Positions 1 to 7,028 of a stretch of 8,554 nucleotides of DNA are shown here, piece by piece (positions within the stretch are counted from its first letter, which is position 1; each line of letters begins with the position of its first letter). Position numbers and translations under genes: made by a program. Source of the stretch: an uncultured Oscillospiraceae bacterium (GTDB taxonomy: Bacteria; Bacillota; Clostridia; Oscillospirales; Acutalibacteraceae); assembly GCA_902496265.1 (NCBI GenBank), contig CABVAD010000042.1:1-8554 (forward strand), written 5' to 3'. The notes under the pieces were generated by a model. The model saw only the letters and a list, made by a program, of their open reading frames with translations, searched no databases and was not told the DNA's origin.

Positions 1-20
1 TTTTATCTTAATAATTTTCC

Positions 21-29
21 TGCTATAAT
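21..29 (+). promoter_or_regulatory. Extended -10 promoter element upstream of the two-component operon
   Basis: TGC followed by a perfect TATAAT (24-29) matches an extended -10 element for the housekeeping sigma factor. Extended -10 promoters can work without a good -35 box, and the 17-base-spaced position (1-6, TTTTAT) is a poor match to TTGACA. Transcription would begin near position 36, giving a leader of about a dozen bases before the ATG at 48. Only 20 bases upstream are visible, so upstream operators and the true operon start cannot be judged. Confidence 0.55.
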
Positions 30-47
30 ATGGGTGAGGTGGGAGAG

Positions 48-752
48 ATGTATAACATTTTAGTTTGCGATGATGAAAAGGATATTGTTTCGGCGCTTAA
101 GATTTATCTTGAAGCTGAGGGCTATAGCATTTTTACCGCCTATAACGGAAATGAGGCGGTAAAGTCGGTTGAGGAAAATGACATTCACCTTGTGCTTATG
201 GATATAATGATGCCCGAGTGCGACGGCATTACCGCAATGGTTAAATTGCGGGAGATTTCAAATATCCCCGTGATACTGCTTACCGCCAAAAGCGAGGATA
301 CCGATAAGATTTTAGGGCTTAACGTGGGAGCGGACGATTATGTGACAAAGCCCTTTAACCCTGTCGAGGTAATAGCGCGGGTAAAATCCCAGTTAAGGCG
401 GTATATGACGCTCGGAGGCGGCAAGAAATCCGAGCCGGAAAACGGGTACACGATAGGAAATATAGAGCTTAACAATAAATCAAAGCAGGTCTTTGTCGAC
501 GGTGAGGAGGTATCCCTTACTCCTACCGAGTTTGAGATTTTAAAGCTTTTAATGAAAAACGCGGGAGAGGTGCTTTCTCCCAAAGAAATTTACAAAAAGG
601 TCTGGGGCGGCGAGGCTCTGGGGGCCGAAAGCACCGTGGCGGTACATATAAGGCATTTAAGGGAAAAAATCGAGATAAACCCCGCCGAGCCGCGTTATTT
701 AAAGGTCGTGTGGGCACACGGCTACAAAATGGAAAAGGGGGATAAAAAATGA
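48..752 (+). CDS. OmpR/PhoB-family response regulator
   Basis: This is a cytoplasmic DNA-binding response regulator of about 234 residues, the usual size for the OmpR class. The N-terminal receiver (residues 1-115) has the acidic pair D8/D9, the phospho-acceptor D52 in MDIMMPECDG, T79 in LLTAK, and K101 in the VTKPF motif. The C-terminal winged helix (about 137-232) carries the typical SLTPTEFEILKLL and VAVHIRHLREKIE stretches, ending in VVWAHGYKME. An in-frame ATG at 30 exists, but it directly follows the TATAAT box and would lie upstream of the likely transcript start. The ATG at 48 has GAGGTGGGAG just before it and gives the family-standard N-terminus MYNILVCDDE, so 48 is preferred. The stop overlaps the kinase start by four bases (ATGA), a classic regulator-kinase coupling. 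It probably controls this operon and perhaps other envelope genes; the targets are not evident from sequence. Confidence 0.96.
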   Translation: MYNILVCDDEKDIVSALKIYLEAEGYSIFTAYNGNEAVKSVEENDIHLVLMDIMMPECDGITAMVKLREISNIPVILLTAKSEDTDKILGLNVGADDYVTKPFNPVEVIARVKSQLRRYMTLGGGKKSEPENGYTIGNIELNNKSKQVFVDGEEVSLTPTEFEILKLLMKNAGEVLSPKEIYKKVWGGEALGAESTVAVHIRHLREKIEINPAEPRYLKVVWAHGYKMEKGDKK

Positions 753-2662
753 AAAAGCTGACTGAAAGCCTTGGGGCGAAAATTACCGCGATAATTCTTT
801 CCTTTATCGCCTTTGCGGCGGCGCTTGTATCTGTGATAGCCGTTATATTTTTGCTCGACTGGGACGGCTATACGAAAACCCGAGACGAGCTTCAGACCGA
901 TATAATGGAAGACCGCATAGGAAACGGGCATATTCTGAATATTTTAAACCTATATGGCGGGGACGGACGGAGCGCCGCCTATTACTGTGAAGAGCAGGGA
1001 ATTTATTATACGATTGAGGACTATACAAGCGGCGAGGTATTAGAGGGCAATTACAAGGGACAAAGCTTTCTTGTGCAAAAACGCTCGGATCATTTAGCCT
1101 CATACGAAGAAAGGGCGTTTAATGACGAAAACGGAGATATATACTATGAGGAGGTGAAGACGCGGGATATACAAATAACCGTTTATATCCCGAGGGAGGC
1201 GCTTTCGGGCAGGGGTCAGCTGTTGCTTGACGCTGTTGATATTGCTTACACTGCCCGTTATGCGGTGATTGCGATATTAGGCGTATCGGTTGTTATGCTG
1301 ATTGTGCTTTTATGCTACCTTTATGCCGCCCAGAGCCACCGAAATGGCTGTGTAGTAGAGCTTAACCACCTTGACCGCGTACCCTTTGATTTGCTTACGG
1401 CGGCGGTGGCGGTGATAGCAATACTTAGTGCTTTCTTAATAGACGAGGCGGCACACAGCGGCGACCTTGATTCATTAGTAGCTTTAGCGGCGATTTTAAG
1501 CATGGATTATGTTGTTGCCCTCGGCTATACCTTAAGCTTTGCCGCGCGGCTTAAAACCCATACCTTGCTTAAAAACAATATTATATATAAGCTTTGGTTT
1601 ATTGCGGCAAAGGGCGTTAAAAAGCTTTTCGGCTGGGTTAGATACCTCTTTAAAAGTATACCCACGGTGGCTAAAACCGCGGTTATCACCTCGGCGGTGG
1701 GGCTGTTCCAGTTTATTATAATTGCAATTTTTACGTATCACCCCGCCGAAAGAACGGTTTTACTGCTTTTGTTTACCGTGGCTGATGTTGCGGTTATAAT
1801 ATCGCTGGCGGTTATTCTTCAAAGAATAAAGCAGGGCGGTGAGAAAATAGCCGCGGGCGACCTTAATTACAAGATAGACACAAAATATATGTACGGCGAT
1901 TTTAAGGACTTTGCAGACAGTCTTAACAACATTAATGAGGGCTTGTCTGTAGCTATTAACGAAAAAATGAAGAGCGAGCGGTTTAAAACCGAGCTTATCA
2001 CCAATGTTTCCCACGATATTAAAACCCCGCTTACCTCGATTATTAACTATGTTGACCTTATCAAAAAGGAAGAATCCGAAAACGAGAATATTAAGGAATA
2101 TATTGATGTTTTAGACCGCCAGTCCTCACGGCTTAAAAAGCTTATCGAGGATTTAATGGAGGCTTCAAAGGCGTCAACGGGCAACCTTGCGGTAAATCTT
2201 TCGGTCTGCGAGGCGGGAGTGCTTTTGTCCCAGACCGTAGGCGAGTTTGACGAGCGCTTAAAGGCGGCGGGGCTTACTCCCGTGGTAAATATCCCCGAAA
2301 CGCCCGTTAAAATAATGGCGGACGGCAGGCATCTCTGGCGGGTATTTGATAACCTGATGAACAATATCTGCAAGTATTCCCAAAGCGGCACAAGGGTTTA
2401 TCTTGACATTTCGGAGCGTGACGGGAAGGCGCAAATAACCTTCAGGAATATTTCAAAATACGAGCTTAATATAACGGGCGAGGAGCTTACCGAGCGGTTT
2501 GTACGGGGTGACAAATCCCGCAATACCGAGGGCAGCGGTTTAGGGCTTTCGATAGCGCGAAGCCTTACCGAGCTTCAAAACGGCAGTCTTAAAATCGAAA
2601 TTGACGGCGATTTATTTAAGGTTACATTAACATTCGATACAGTTGAAAAGGAAGTTAATTAA
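749..2662 (+). CDS. Multi-pass membrane sensor histidine kinase
   Basis: This is a 637-residue sensor kinase, the partner of the preceding regulator. Hydrophobicity suggests six spans: about 11-37, 170-193, 213-231, 241-266, 308-330 and 336-358. Residues 38-168 form an extracytoplasmic domain between the first two; I do not recognise its fold. A HAMP-like segment follows (about 355-410). The dimerisation helix carries H422 in ITNVSHDIKTPLTS, the autophosphorylation site. The ATPase domain has an N box (DNLMNNICKY, 534-543, catalytic Asn probably N539) and a G2 box (GSGLGL, 595-600), with ERFVRGDKSR before it. The G1 DxGxG motif is not present: the aligned stretch reads FRNISKYEL, with N567 where Asp is expected. 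AAGGGGGA lies about seven bases before the ATG. The stop shares one base with the amidase start. The signal sensed is unknown; an envelope cue fits the neighbours. Confidence 0.95.
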   Translation: MKKLTESLGAKITAIILSFIAFAAALVSVIAVIFLLDWDGYTKTRDELQTDIMEDRIGNGHILNILNLYGGDGRSAAYYCEEQGIYYTIEDYTSGEVLEGNYKGQSFLVQKRSDHLASYEERAFNDENGDIYYEEVKTRDIQITVYIPREALSGRGQLLLDAVDIAYTARYAVIAILGVSVVMLIVLLCYLYAAQSHRNGCVVELNHLDRVPFDLLTAAVAVIAILSAFLIDEAAHSGDLDSLVALAAILSMDYVVALGYTLSFAARLKTHTLLKNNIIYKLWFIAAKGVKKLFGWVRYLFKSIPTVAKTAVITSAVGLFQFIIIAIFTYHPAERTVLLLLFTVADVAVIISLAVILQRIKQGGEKIAAGDLNYKIDTKYMYGDFKDFADSLNNINEGLSVAINEKMKSERFKTELITNVSHDIKTPLTSIINYVDLIKKEESENENIKEYIDVLDRQSSRLKKLIEDLMEASKASTGNLAVNLSVCEAGVLLSQTVGEFDERLKAAGLTPVVNIPETPVKIMADGRHLWRVFDNLMNNICKYSQSGTRVYLDISERDGKAQITFRNISKYELNITGEELTERFVRGDKSRNTEGSGLGLSIARSLTELQNGSLKIEIDGDLFKVTLTFDTVEKEVN

Positions 2663-3363
2663 TGGGGGAACATAATTATGATTCCCGTCTCGCGCAGTTG
2701 GAGCGCAGACGGCGCAAAAAAAGAAAAATCATTATTAAACGCATAGTTTGCCTATTGCTCTTTTTAGTTGTGACGGCGGGAGCGGTTTTCGGCGGGGTAA
2801 AGATATATAAATCGGTTAAGGGCGGAGGGAACACCTCCGCCAAGCTCGAAAAGATAAAGGCTATCGAAATTCCCGACTGGATAGATGAGCAGATTATCCA
2901 CCTACATTCCACCGCGAGAACGGGCAAAGAGCTTGATGGGGTTAAGAACATTGTGATACACTATGTGGGTAATCCGAATACGACGGCACAGAACAATCGC
3001 GATTATTTTGACAAGGATTCGACCGAGGTAAGCTCCCACTTTTTGGTAGGGCTTGAGGGCGAGGTTATTCAGTGTGTGCCGCTGTGGGAAAAATCGGCGG
3101 CGAGCAACTGGCGCAATAACGATACGATTTCTATTGAGGTCTGCCACCCCGACGATACGGGAAAGTTTAATGAGACGACCTATGACGCGGTAATAAAGCT
3201 TACCGCCTGGCTTTTAAACGAATTGGGGCTTGACGAATCGGCGGTTATAAGGCATTATGATATTACAGGCAAATTATGTCCGCTTTACTATGTTGAGCAC
3301 GAGGACGCCTGGAATCAAATGAAAAAGGACATCGGTACAAAATCAGATGACTACTCAAAGTGA
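2662..3363 (+). CDS. Membrane-anchored N-acetylmuramoyl-L-alanine amidase (Amidase_2/PGRP type)
   Basis: This 233-residue zinc amidase is predicted to cut the bond between MurNAc and L-Ala of the peptidoglycan stem outside the membrane. Residues 1-27 are cytoplasmic and strongly basic (an RRRRKKRK run). Residues 28-46 form one hydrophobic helix with no clear cleavage site, so it is likely a signal anchor. The catalytic domain spans about 92-225. By comparison with T7 lysozyme, the zinc ligands are H100 (IVIHYVG), H198 (IRHYD) and C206 (GKLCP), with K204 in the position of the catalytic lysine. H126 in SSHFLVG and E159 in ISIEV fit the family pattern. There is no SH3, LysM or other wall-binding domain. 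AAGGAAG lies about seven bases before the ATG, and TAATG couples it to the kinase. A recycling, sporulation or defensive role is possible; the operon position suggests wall remodelling under control of the two-component system. Confidence 0.9.
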   Translation: MGEHNYDSRLAQLERRRRKKRKIIIKRIVCLLLFLVVTAGAVFGGVKIYKSVKGGGNTSAKLEKIKAIEIPDWIDEQIIHLHSTARTGKELDGVKNIVIHYVGNPNTTAQNNRDYFDKDSTEVSSHFLVGLEGEVIQCVPLWEKSAASNWRNNDTISIEVCHPDDTGKFNETTYDAVIKLTAWLLNELGLDESAVIRHYDITGKLCPLYYVEHEDAWNQMKKDIGTKSDDYSK

Positions 3364-4063
3364 AGAAAGACATCTTACAACAAAGCAGAAAAAAATAATC
3401 AGCGTATTGGTTTTGGTCTTATTTCTCGGCTTTTCCGCCGCGGTTGCATATTTTATAGGCAAGCCTATGATAAGTCTTGTTTCCGAGCCCGAAAAGTTCA
3501 GGGGCTGGGTTGAGTCGCGCGGCAACTGGGGACGGTTAATATTTATCGGAATGATGATGTTTCAGGTATTAATAGCCTTAGTTCCCGGCGAACCGCTCGA
3601 GATAGGTGCGGGCTACGCCTTCGGCGCGGTTGAGGGAACAATACTCTGCGTTATCGGAGTAACACTCGGGAGTCTTTTGGTCTTCGGGCTTGTAAGGCGG
3701 TTCGGTATACGCTTGGTAGAGGTGTTTTTTGACACAGGCAAGATTAAACAGCTCAAATTCCTGCAAAACGAAAAGCGGCTTGACCTTATTACCTTTCTTG
3801 TCTTCTTTCTCCCCGGTACTCCCAAGGATTTATTGACCTATTTTGTTGGAGTTACCGATATAAAGCTGTCAAAGTTTATACTTATAGTCTCTGTGGCACG
3901 GCTGCCGTCAATTATTACCTCGGCCGCCGGCGGGAGCGCGCTCGGAATCGGGAGGTACGAGCTTGCCGCAATAGTTTTCGGCGTAACGGTAGTTATCAGC
4001 CTTTTAGGGCTTTTTATATACAACAGAATTTGCAAACACAGGGCAAAGAAGAATAATAGTTAA
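3347..4063 (+). CDS. DedA/TVP38 (VTT domain) family membrane protein
   Basis: This is a 238-residue integral membrane protein. After a short polar N-terminus there are hydrophobic segments at about 16-38, 62-80, 84-116, 147-169, 174-197 and 204-226, with a basic C-terminus. VTT-family hallmarks are visible: PGEPLEIGAGYAFG (80-93) with acidic E82 and E85, a Gly-rich second segment, the re-entrant motif FFLPGTPKDLLTYFVG (153-168), and ARLPS with R185. Members of the wider DedA superfamily include undecaprenyl-phosphate translocases and lipid scramblases. That is known for some members; for this TVP38-like branch the substrate is inferred only. The ATG lies 17 bases inside the end of the amidase gene, and the nearest purine-rich stretch (AAAAAGGA) is too far away, so translation is probably coupled. 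No hairpin terminator follows the stop. Confidence 0.88.
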   Translation: MTTQSEERHLTTKQKKIISVLVLVLFLGFSAAVAYFIGKPMISLVSEPEKFRGWVESRGNWGRLIFIGMMMFQVLIALVPGEPLEIGAGYAFGAVEGTILCVIGVTLGSLLVFGLVRRFGIRLVEVFFDTGKIKQLKFLQNEKRLDLITFLVFFLPGTPKDLLTYFVGVTDIKLSKFILIVSVARLPSIITSAAGGSALGIGRYELAAIVFGVTVVISLLGLFIYNRICKHRAKKNNS

Positions 4064-4079
4064 AATATTGTAACCTATA

Positions 4080-4108
4080 TTGACAAACGGTATGGGGCGT
4101 GGTATCAT
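4080..4108 (+). promoter_or_regulatory. Sigma-A type promoter of the ABC transporter gene
   Basis: A perfect TTGACA (-35, 4080-4085) is followed by exactly 17 bases and TATCAT (-10, 4103-4108, five of six). Transcription should start near 4115, giving a leader of roughly 55 bases. This is the best promoter in the window. It separates the ABC gene from the two-component operon, although no terminator lies between them. Confidence 0.8.
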
Positions 4109-4112
4109 ATAT

Positions 4113-4135
4113 CTGTACCATTTGAATTAGTACAG
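4113..4135. promoter_or_regulatory. Operator-like inverted repeat CTGTAC-N11-GTACAG
   Basis: Two perfect six-base arms (4113-4118 and 4130-4135) flank eleven bases directly over the predicted transcription start. The position suits a repressor site better than an activator such as an OmpR-type regulator, which normally binds at or upstream of -35. The layout resembles GntR/YtrA-type operators that control ABC transporter genes in Firmicutes (six-base arms with a longer spacer), but the bases differ and no repressor gene is in the window. An imperfect direct repeat also lies here: AATTAGTACAG at 4125-4135 and AATTAGTGCGG at 4143-4153. Confidence 0.5.
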
Positions 4136-4158
4136 TTAGCATAATTAGTGCGGTATTT

Positions 4159-4164
4159 AGGAGG
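4159..4164 (+). promoter_or_regulatory. Strong ribosome binding site of the ABC transporter gene
   Basis: A perfect AGGAGG lies five bases before the ATG at 4170. It fixes that start and suggests efficient, independent translation, unlike the coupled genes upstream. Confidence 0.85.
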
Positions 4165-4169
4165 CAGTT

Positions 4170-6926
4170 ATGTTAGAAACAAAAGACCTTGTAAAGATTT
4201 ATAAACCCAAAAAGGGAGTGCCCGTCACGGCGCTCGATAAGGTTTCCTTAAAATTCCCCGATAAGGGAATGGTTTTCCTGCTCGGTAAATCGGGCAGCGG
4301 TAAATCCACCCTTTTGAATGTGCTGGGCGGACTTGACAGCTACGACGGCGGCGAAATAATAATTAAAGGTGTTTCCTCAAAGAATTTCAAGCAGCAGCAT
4401 TTCGATTCCTACAGGAACACCTATGTCGGCTTTATTTTTCAGGAATACAACGTGCTTGACGAGTTTTCGGTGGGGGCTAATATCGCCCTTGCGATAGAGC
4501 TTCAGAACCGTAAGGCGAGCGACGCGGAAATAAACGGTATTTTAAAGCAGGTGGACTTGGAGGGCTTCGGAAGCCGTAAGCCCAACGAGCTGTCGGGCGG
4601 ACAGAAGCAGAGGGTGGCAATCGCCCGTGCGCTTGTTAAAAAGCCCCAAATAATTATGGCGGACGAGCCGACGGGCGCGCTTGATTCAAACACGGGACGT
4701 CAGGTTTTCGATACCCTTAAAAAGCTTTCCGAAACAAAGCTTGTAATAGTCGTTTCCCACGACCGCGAATTTGCCGAGCAGTACGCCGACCGCATTATCG
4801 AGCTGTCGGACGGCAGAGTTATAAGCGATGTTGAGCTTGATACCGCGCCTGCCTCCGATGAAGAAAAAACATCACTCGATTTCCACGATAATATCGTTGA
4901 AGTCCCCTGCGGTTATCATTTAACCGAGGAAGACAGGAAGGCGATAAATTCCTATATTGAAAAGCTAAAGGAAGGCTCGCTGGAAATTACGGTTGCAAGG
5001 AAAAACGAGGCTTCAAAGAGGTTTGTAAAGACCGATACCTCCAAAATAAAGACCGAGGACGGCTCAACCTTTAAGCTTATAAAATCAAAGCTTCCCCTTA
5101 AAAACGCCTTTAAGATAGGTGCCAGCGGGCTTAAGCATAAGAAAATAAGGCTTGTCTTTACTATTCTGCTTTCCTGCATTGCCTTCGGGCTTTTCGGACT
5201 GTCCGACACCTTCGGCGCGTACAATCACGTCAAGACCTGCACAAACTCCCTTACCGACAGCGGGGTTAAATACCTTTCGGTCGCAAAGGCTAAAAAGGTA
5301 AAAAGCGGCTCGGATTTTTATTGGCGCGATTACGGCTACGGTGTTTCCGAAAAGAACCTTAACGAGGTATCAAAGGGCGTGGGGGTTAAGATGCACGGCG
5401 TATTTGCTCCGACAAATTCCGACCTTACCTTTGAAGCACATACAAACCCCGAAGTCAAGCTTACCGAGACCGATTATAACATTTATTCCCGCGGCTTCAG
5501 CGGCTTTGCGGAAATAAACAACTCGGTTATAGACGATATGGGCTTTAAGCTTTTAGCGGGCAGTCTGCCCGACGGCACAAAGGACGAGATAGCCGTCAGC
5601 GAATATGTTTTCGAGATATTCAAGAAGGCTCAGTACTTTGACGGCGTGACCTTTAACAAGGCTAAGGACGGCACCCAGACCCCCGTTTACCAAAAGATTA
5701 CTGAGCTTAACGACCTTATCGGCAAAACCTTAACCCTTAACAATGTGAAATACACTGTTACCGCGATAATCGACACGGGCTTTGACATAGACCGTTACAG
5801 CTCCCTTATCGAGAAAAAGGACCATCAGACCAAGGCGGAAAAAATGGTGGATTATGTCCTTTACAACGAGTTCAGCTCCTCCTCGGCTTACAGCTACGCG
5901 GGTGTAATAATGGTGGGCAAGGAAAAAATGGAAAAGCTTATTTCCGAGCGCCCGCCTATGACCCAGATAACCGAGGGCTATATAAGCTTTTACAGCAACA
6001 CGGGTAAGGAAAACGAGGATTACGGCGTAGACTCAAACTATATGGCAAGCCTTAACGATATAAAGGGCGAAAAGATAGTCTGGATTGACGGCGAGAAAAA
6101 GACTCTCGGCGAAAAGGAAATAATCGCGACTACGGACGCGATACATTTCTACAACGATAATTCGGATATAGAGGATTACGCAAAGTATCTTAAAAATAAA
6201 AACTCCCTTTCTTCATGGGAGTCCGACTTTAACGACGGAACAAACACCGACGGCTGGAAATTGGTCGGCATAATTGACAACACCTCGGAGGGTAATAAAT
6301 CAAGGCTTAACTCTACTGTTGTGGCAAGCGATTCGGTATTTAAAAAGTACACCGACGGCTCGGATAATATTTACGGCTTCGCGGTAGGGGCTATGCCCGC
6401 CGAAAAAGAAGACGTCCGCTCGGCGGTCGCCTACTGCTACCGCGAGGACTCGAACGTTCGCTATCAGATTCAAAACTCGGTCACCTTTGAGCTTGACTCG
6501 GTAAACGACGCGCTTAAAATCCTTTCTAAATACTTCTTCTGGATAGGTATCGGCTTTGCGGCGTTTGCGGCTTTAATGCTTGCAAACTTTATCGGCACAA
6601 GCATTTCCTACAAAAAGCAGGAAATCGGTATTCTCCGCGCTATCGGCTCACGCAGCAACGATGTTTTCAGAATCTTCTTCGCGGAAAGCTTTGTTATCGC
6701 GATGATAAACTTTGTGCTGTCGAGCATAGGCGTTTTCGCCGCCACGGTTATATTCAACACTCTTATGAGAACGCAAGTCGGAATACTGATAACGATTTTA
6801 AGCTTCGGTCCGCGCCAGCTTATACTCCTTTTGGCGGTCAGTCTGTTGGTTGCATTTATTGCAAGCTTCCTGCCTGTAAAGCGTATTGCCTCAAAGCGCC
6901 CGATTGACGCTATCAGGAATAGGTAA
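4170..6926 (+). CDS. MacB-like ABC transporter, fused ATPase and FtsX-type permease
   Basis: This 918-residue protein joins an ABC ATPase of the LolD/MacB class to a four-span permease. The ATPase (1-220) has Walker A GKSGSGKST (39-47, K45), Q-loop Q91 in FQEYN, signature LSGGQKQR (141-148), Walker B IIMADE with catalytic E166, and H197 in VVSHD. Residues 221-325 form a charged cytoplasmic linker. Span 1 lies at about 326-348. A large extracytoplasmic domain follows (about 349-785), then spans at about 788-812, 840-866 and 880-903. Between spans 2 and 3 is the cytoplasmic YKKQEIGILRAIGSRSNDV, typical of FtsX permeases, and the C-terminus is PVKRIASKRPIDAIRNR. Topology matches MacB (one span, large outer domain, three spans), not the ten-span BceB, but the outer domain is much larger than MacB's. 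Such proteins act as homodimers that drive movements outside the membrane. Export of a peptide or lipid, or envelope resistance, are options; the substrate is unknown. No MacA-like partner is visible. Confidence 0.93.
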   Translation: MLETKDLVKIYKPKKGVPVTALDKVSLKFPDKGMVFLLGKSGSGKSTLLNVLGGLDSYDGGEIIIKGVSSKNFKQQHFDSYRNTYVGFIFQEYNVLDEFSVGANIALAIELQNRKASDAEINGILKQVDLEGFGSRKPNELSGGQKQRVAIARALVKKPQIIMADEPTGALDSNTGRQVFDTLKKLSETKLVIVVSHDREFAEQYADRIIELSDGRVISDVELDTAPASDEEKTSLDFHDNIVEVPCGYHLTEEDRKAINSYIEKLKEGSLEITVARKNEASKRFVKTDTSKIKTEDGSTFKLIKSKLPLKNAFKIGASGLKHKKIRLVFTILLSCIAFGLFGLSDTFGAYNHVKTCTNSLTDSGVKYLSVAKAKKVKSGSDFYWRDYGYGVSEKNLNEVSKGVGVKMHGVFAPTNSDLTFEAHTNPEVKLTETDYNIYSRGFSGFAEINNSVIDDMGFKLLAGSLPDGTKDEIAVSEYVFEIFKKAQYFDGVTFNKAKDGTQTPVYQKITELNDLIGKTLTLNNVKYTVTAIIDTGFDIDRYSSLIEKKDHQTKAEKMVDYVLYNEFSSSSAYSYAGVIMVGKEKMEKLISERPPMTQITEGYISFYSNTGKENEDYGVDSNYMASLNDIKGEKIVWIDGEKKTLGEKEIIATTDAIHFYNDNSDIEDYAKYLKNKNSLSSWESDFNDGTNTDGWKLVGIIDNTSEGNKSRLNSTVVASDSVFKKYTDGSDNIYGFAVGAMPAEKEDVRSAVAYCYREDSNVRYQIQNSVTFELDSVNDALKILSKYFFWIGIGFAAFAALMLANFIGTSISYKKQEIGILRAIGSRSNDVFRIFFAESFVIAMINFVLSSIGVFAATVIFNTLMRTQVGILITILSFGPRQLILLLAVSLLVAFIASFLPVKRIASKRPIDAIRNR

Positions 6927-6933
6927 AGAATTA

Positions 6934-6973
6934 TTGTATGTTGCGGGGCGATTAGGGCTGTCCCCCTACACAA
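6934..6973. repeat. Imperfect GC-rich inverted repeat after the ABC gene
   Basis: TTGT (6934-6937) and GGGG (6945-6948) can pair with ACAA (6970-6973) and CCCC (6962-6965), with a bulged middle and a loop of about 13 bases. No T-run follows, so it is a poor intrinsic terminator. The TGTAGGGG-like sequence on the minus strand recalls short intergenic repeats common in Clostridia; that resemblance is from memory and is not tested. It starts eight bases after the ABC stop codon. Confidence 0.4.
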
Positions 6974-6981
6974 ACCCCGAT

Positions 6982-7010
6982 TTGCCACGGTCTAATGTCT
7001 AATGTCTAAC
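6982..7010 (+). promoter_or_regulatory. Possible weak promoter of the adenylation gene
   Basis: TTGCCA (6982-6987, five of six for -35) lies 17 bases before TCTAAC (7005-7010, four of six for -10). The -10 candidate is the third unit of a tandem 7-base repeat. Transcription would start near 7017, leaving a leader of only about a dozen bases. The match is weak and readthrough from the ABC gene is an equally good source of transcripts. Confidence 0.3.
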
Positions 7011-7018
7011 ATCTAATT
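6991..7018. repeat. Tandem 7-base repeat, four units
   Basis: Units read TCTAATG, TCTAATG, TCTAACA and TCTAATT. The first two are identical and the last two diverge at the end. The repeat ends ten bases before the start codon of the adenylation gene. Each unit has a TCTAAY core one or two bases away from a -10 box. Such arrays can change copy number by slippage, though four short imperfect units give limited instability. Confidence 0.75.
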
Positions 7019-7028
7019 TGGTGCTAAA

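Noticed and set aside
2047..2391. 114-residue open frame on the minus strand within the kinase gene
   Set aside because: Antisense to the conserved H-box to N-box region; Ser-rich low-complexity product with no family signal.
4065..4082. Direct repeat ATATTG-N6-ATATTG as a response-regulator binding site
   Set aside because: Six AT-rich bases repeated once is expected by chance, and the second copy overlaps the -35 box; not enough to assign to the OmpR-type regulator.
4113..4135. Riboswitch or RNA attenuator in the ABC gene leader
   Set aside because: The leader is only about 55 bases, with one short-armed repeat and a long loop; no known riboswitch core and no terminator alternative.
4170..6926. 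BceAB-type bacitracin/peptide sensing transporter paired with the two-component system
   Set aside because: BceA and BceB are separate proteins and BceB has ten spans; here the ATPase is fused and four spans are seen, and the gene has its own promoter with a repressor-type site.
6934..6973. Intrinsic terminator for the ABC transporter gene
   Set aside because: The stem is interrupted, the loop is long and no run of T follows on either strand, so it is listed as an inverted repeat only.
6608..6988. 126-residue open frame on the minus strand
   Set aside because: It lies almost wholly antisense to the conserved permease C-terminus, has no recognisable domain, and is a shadow of that gene's codon bias.
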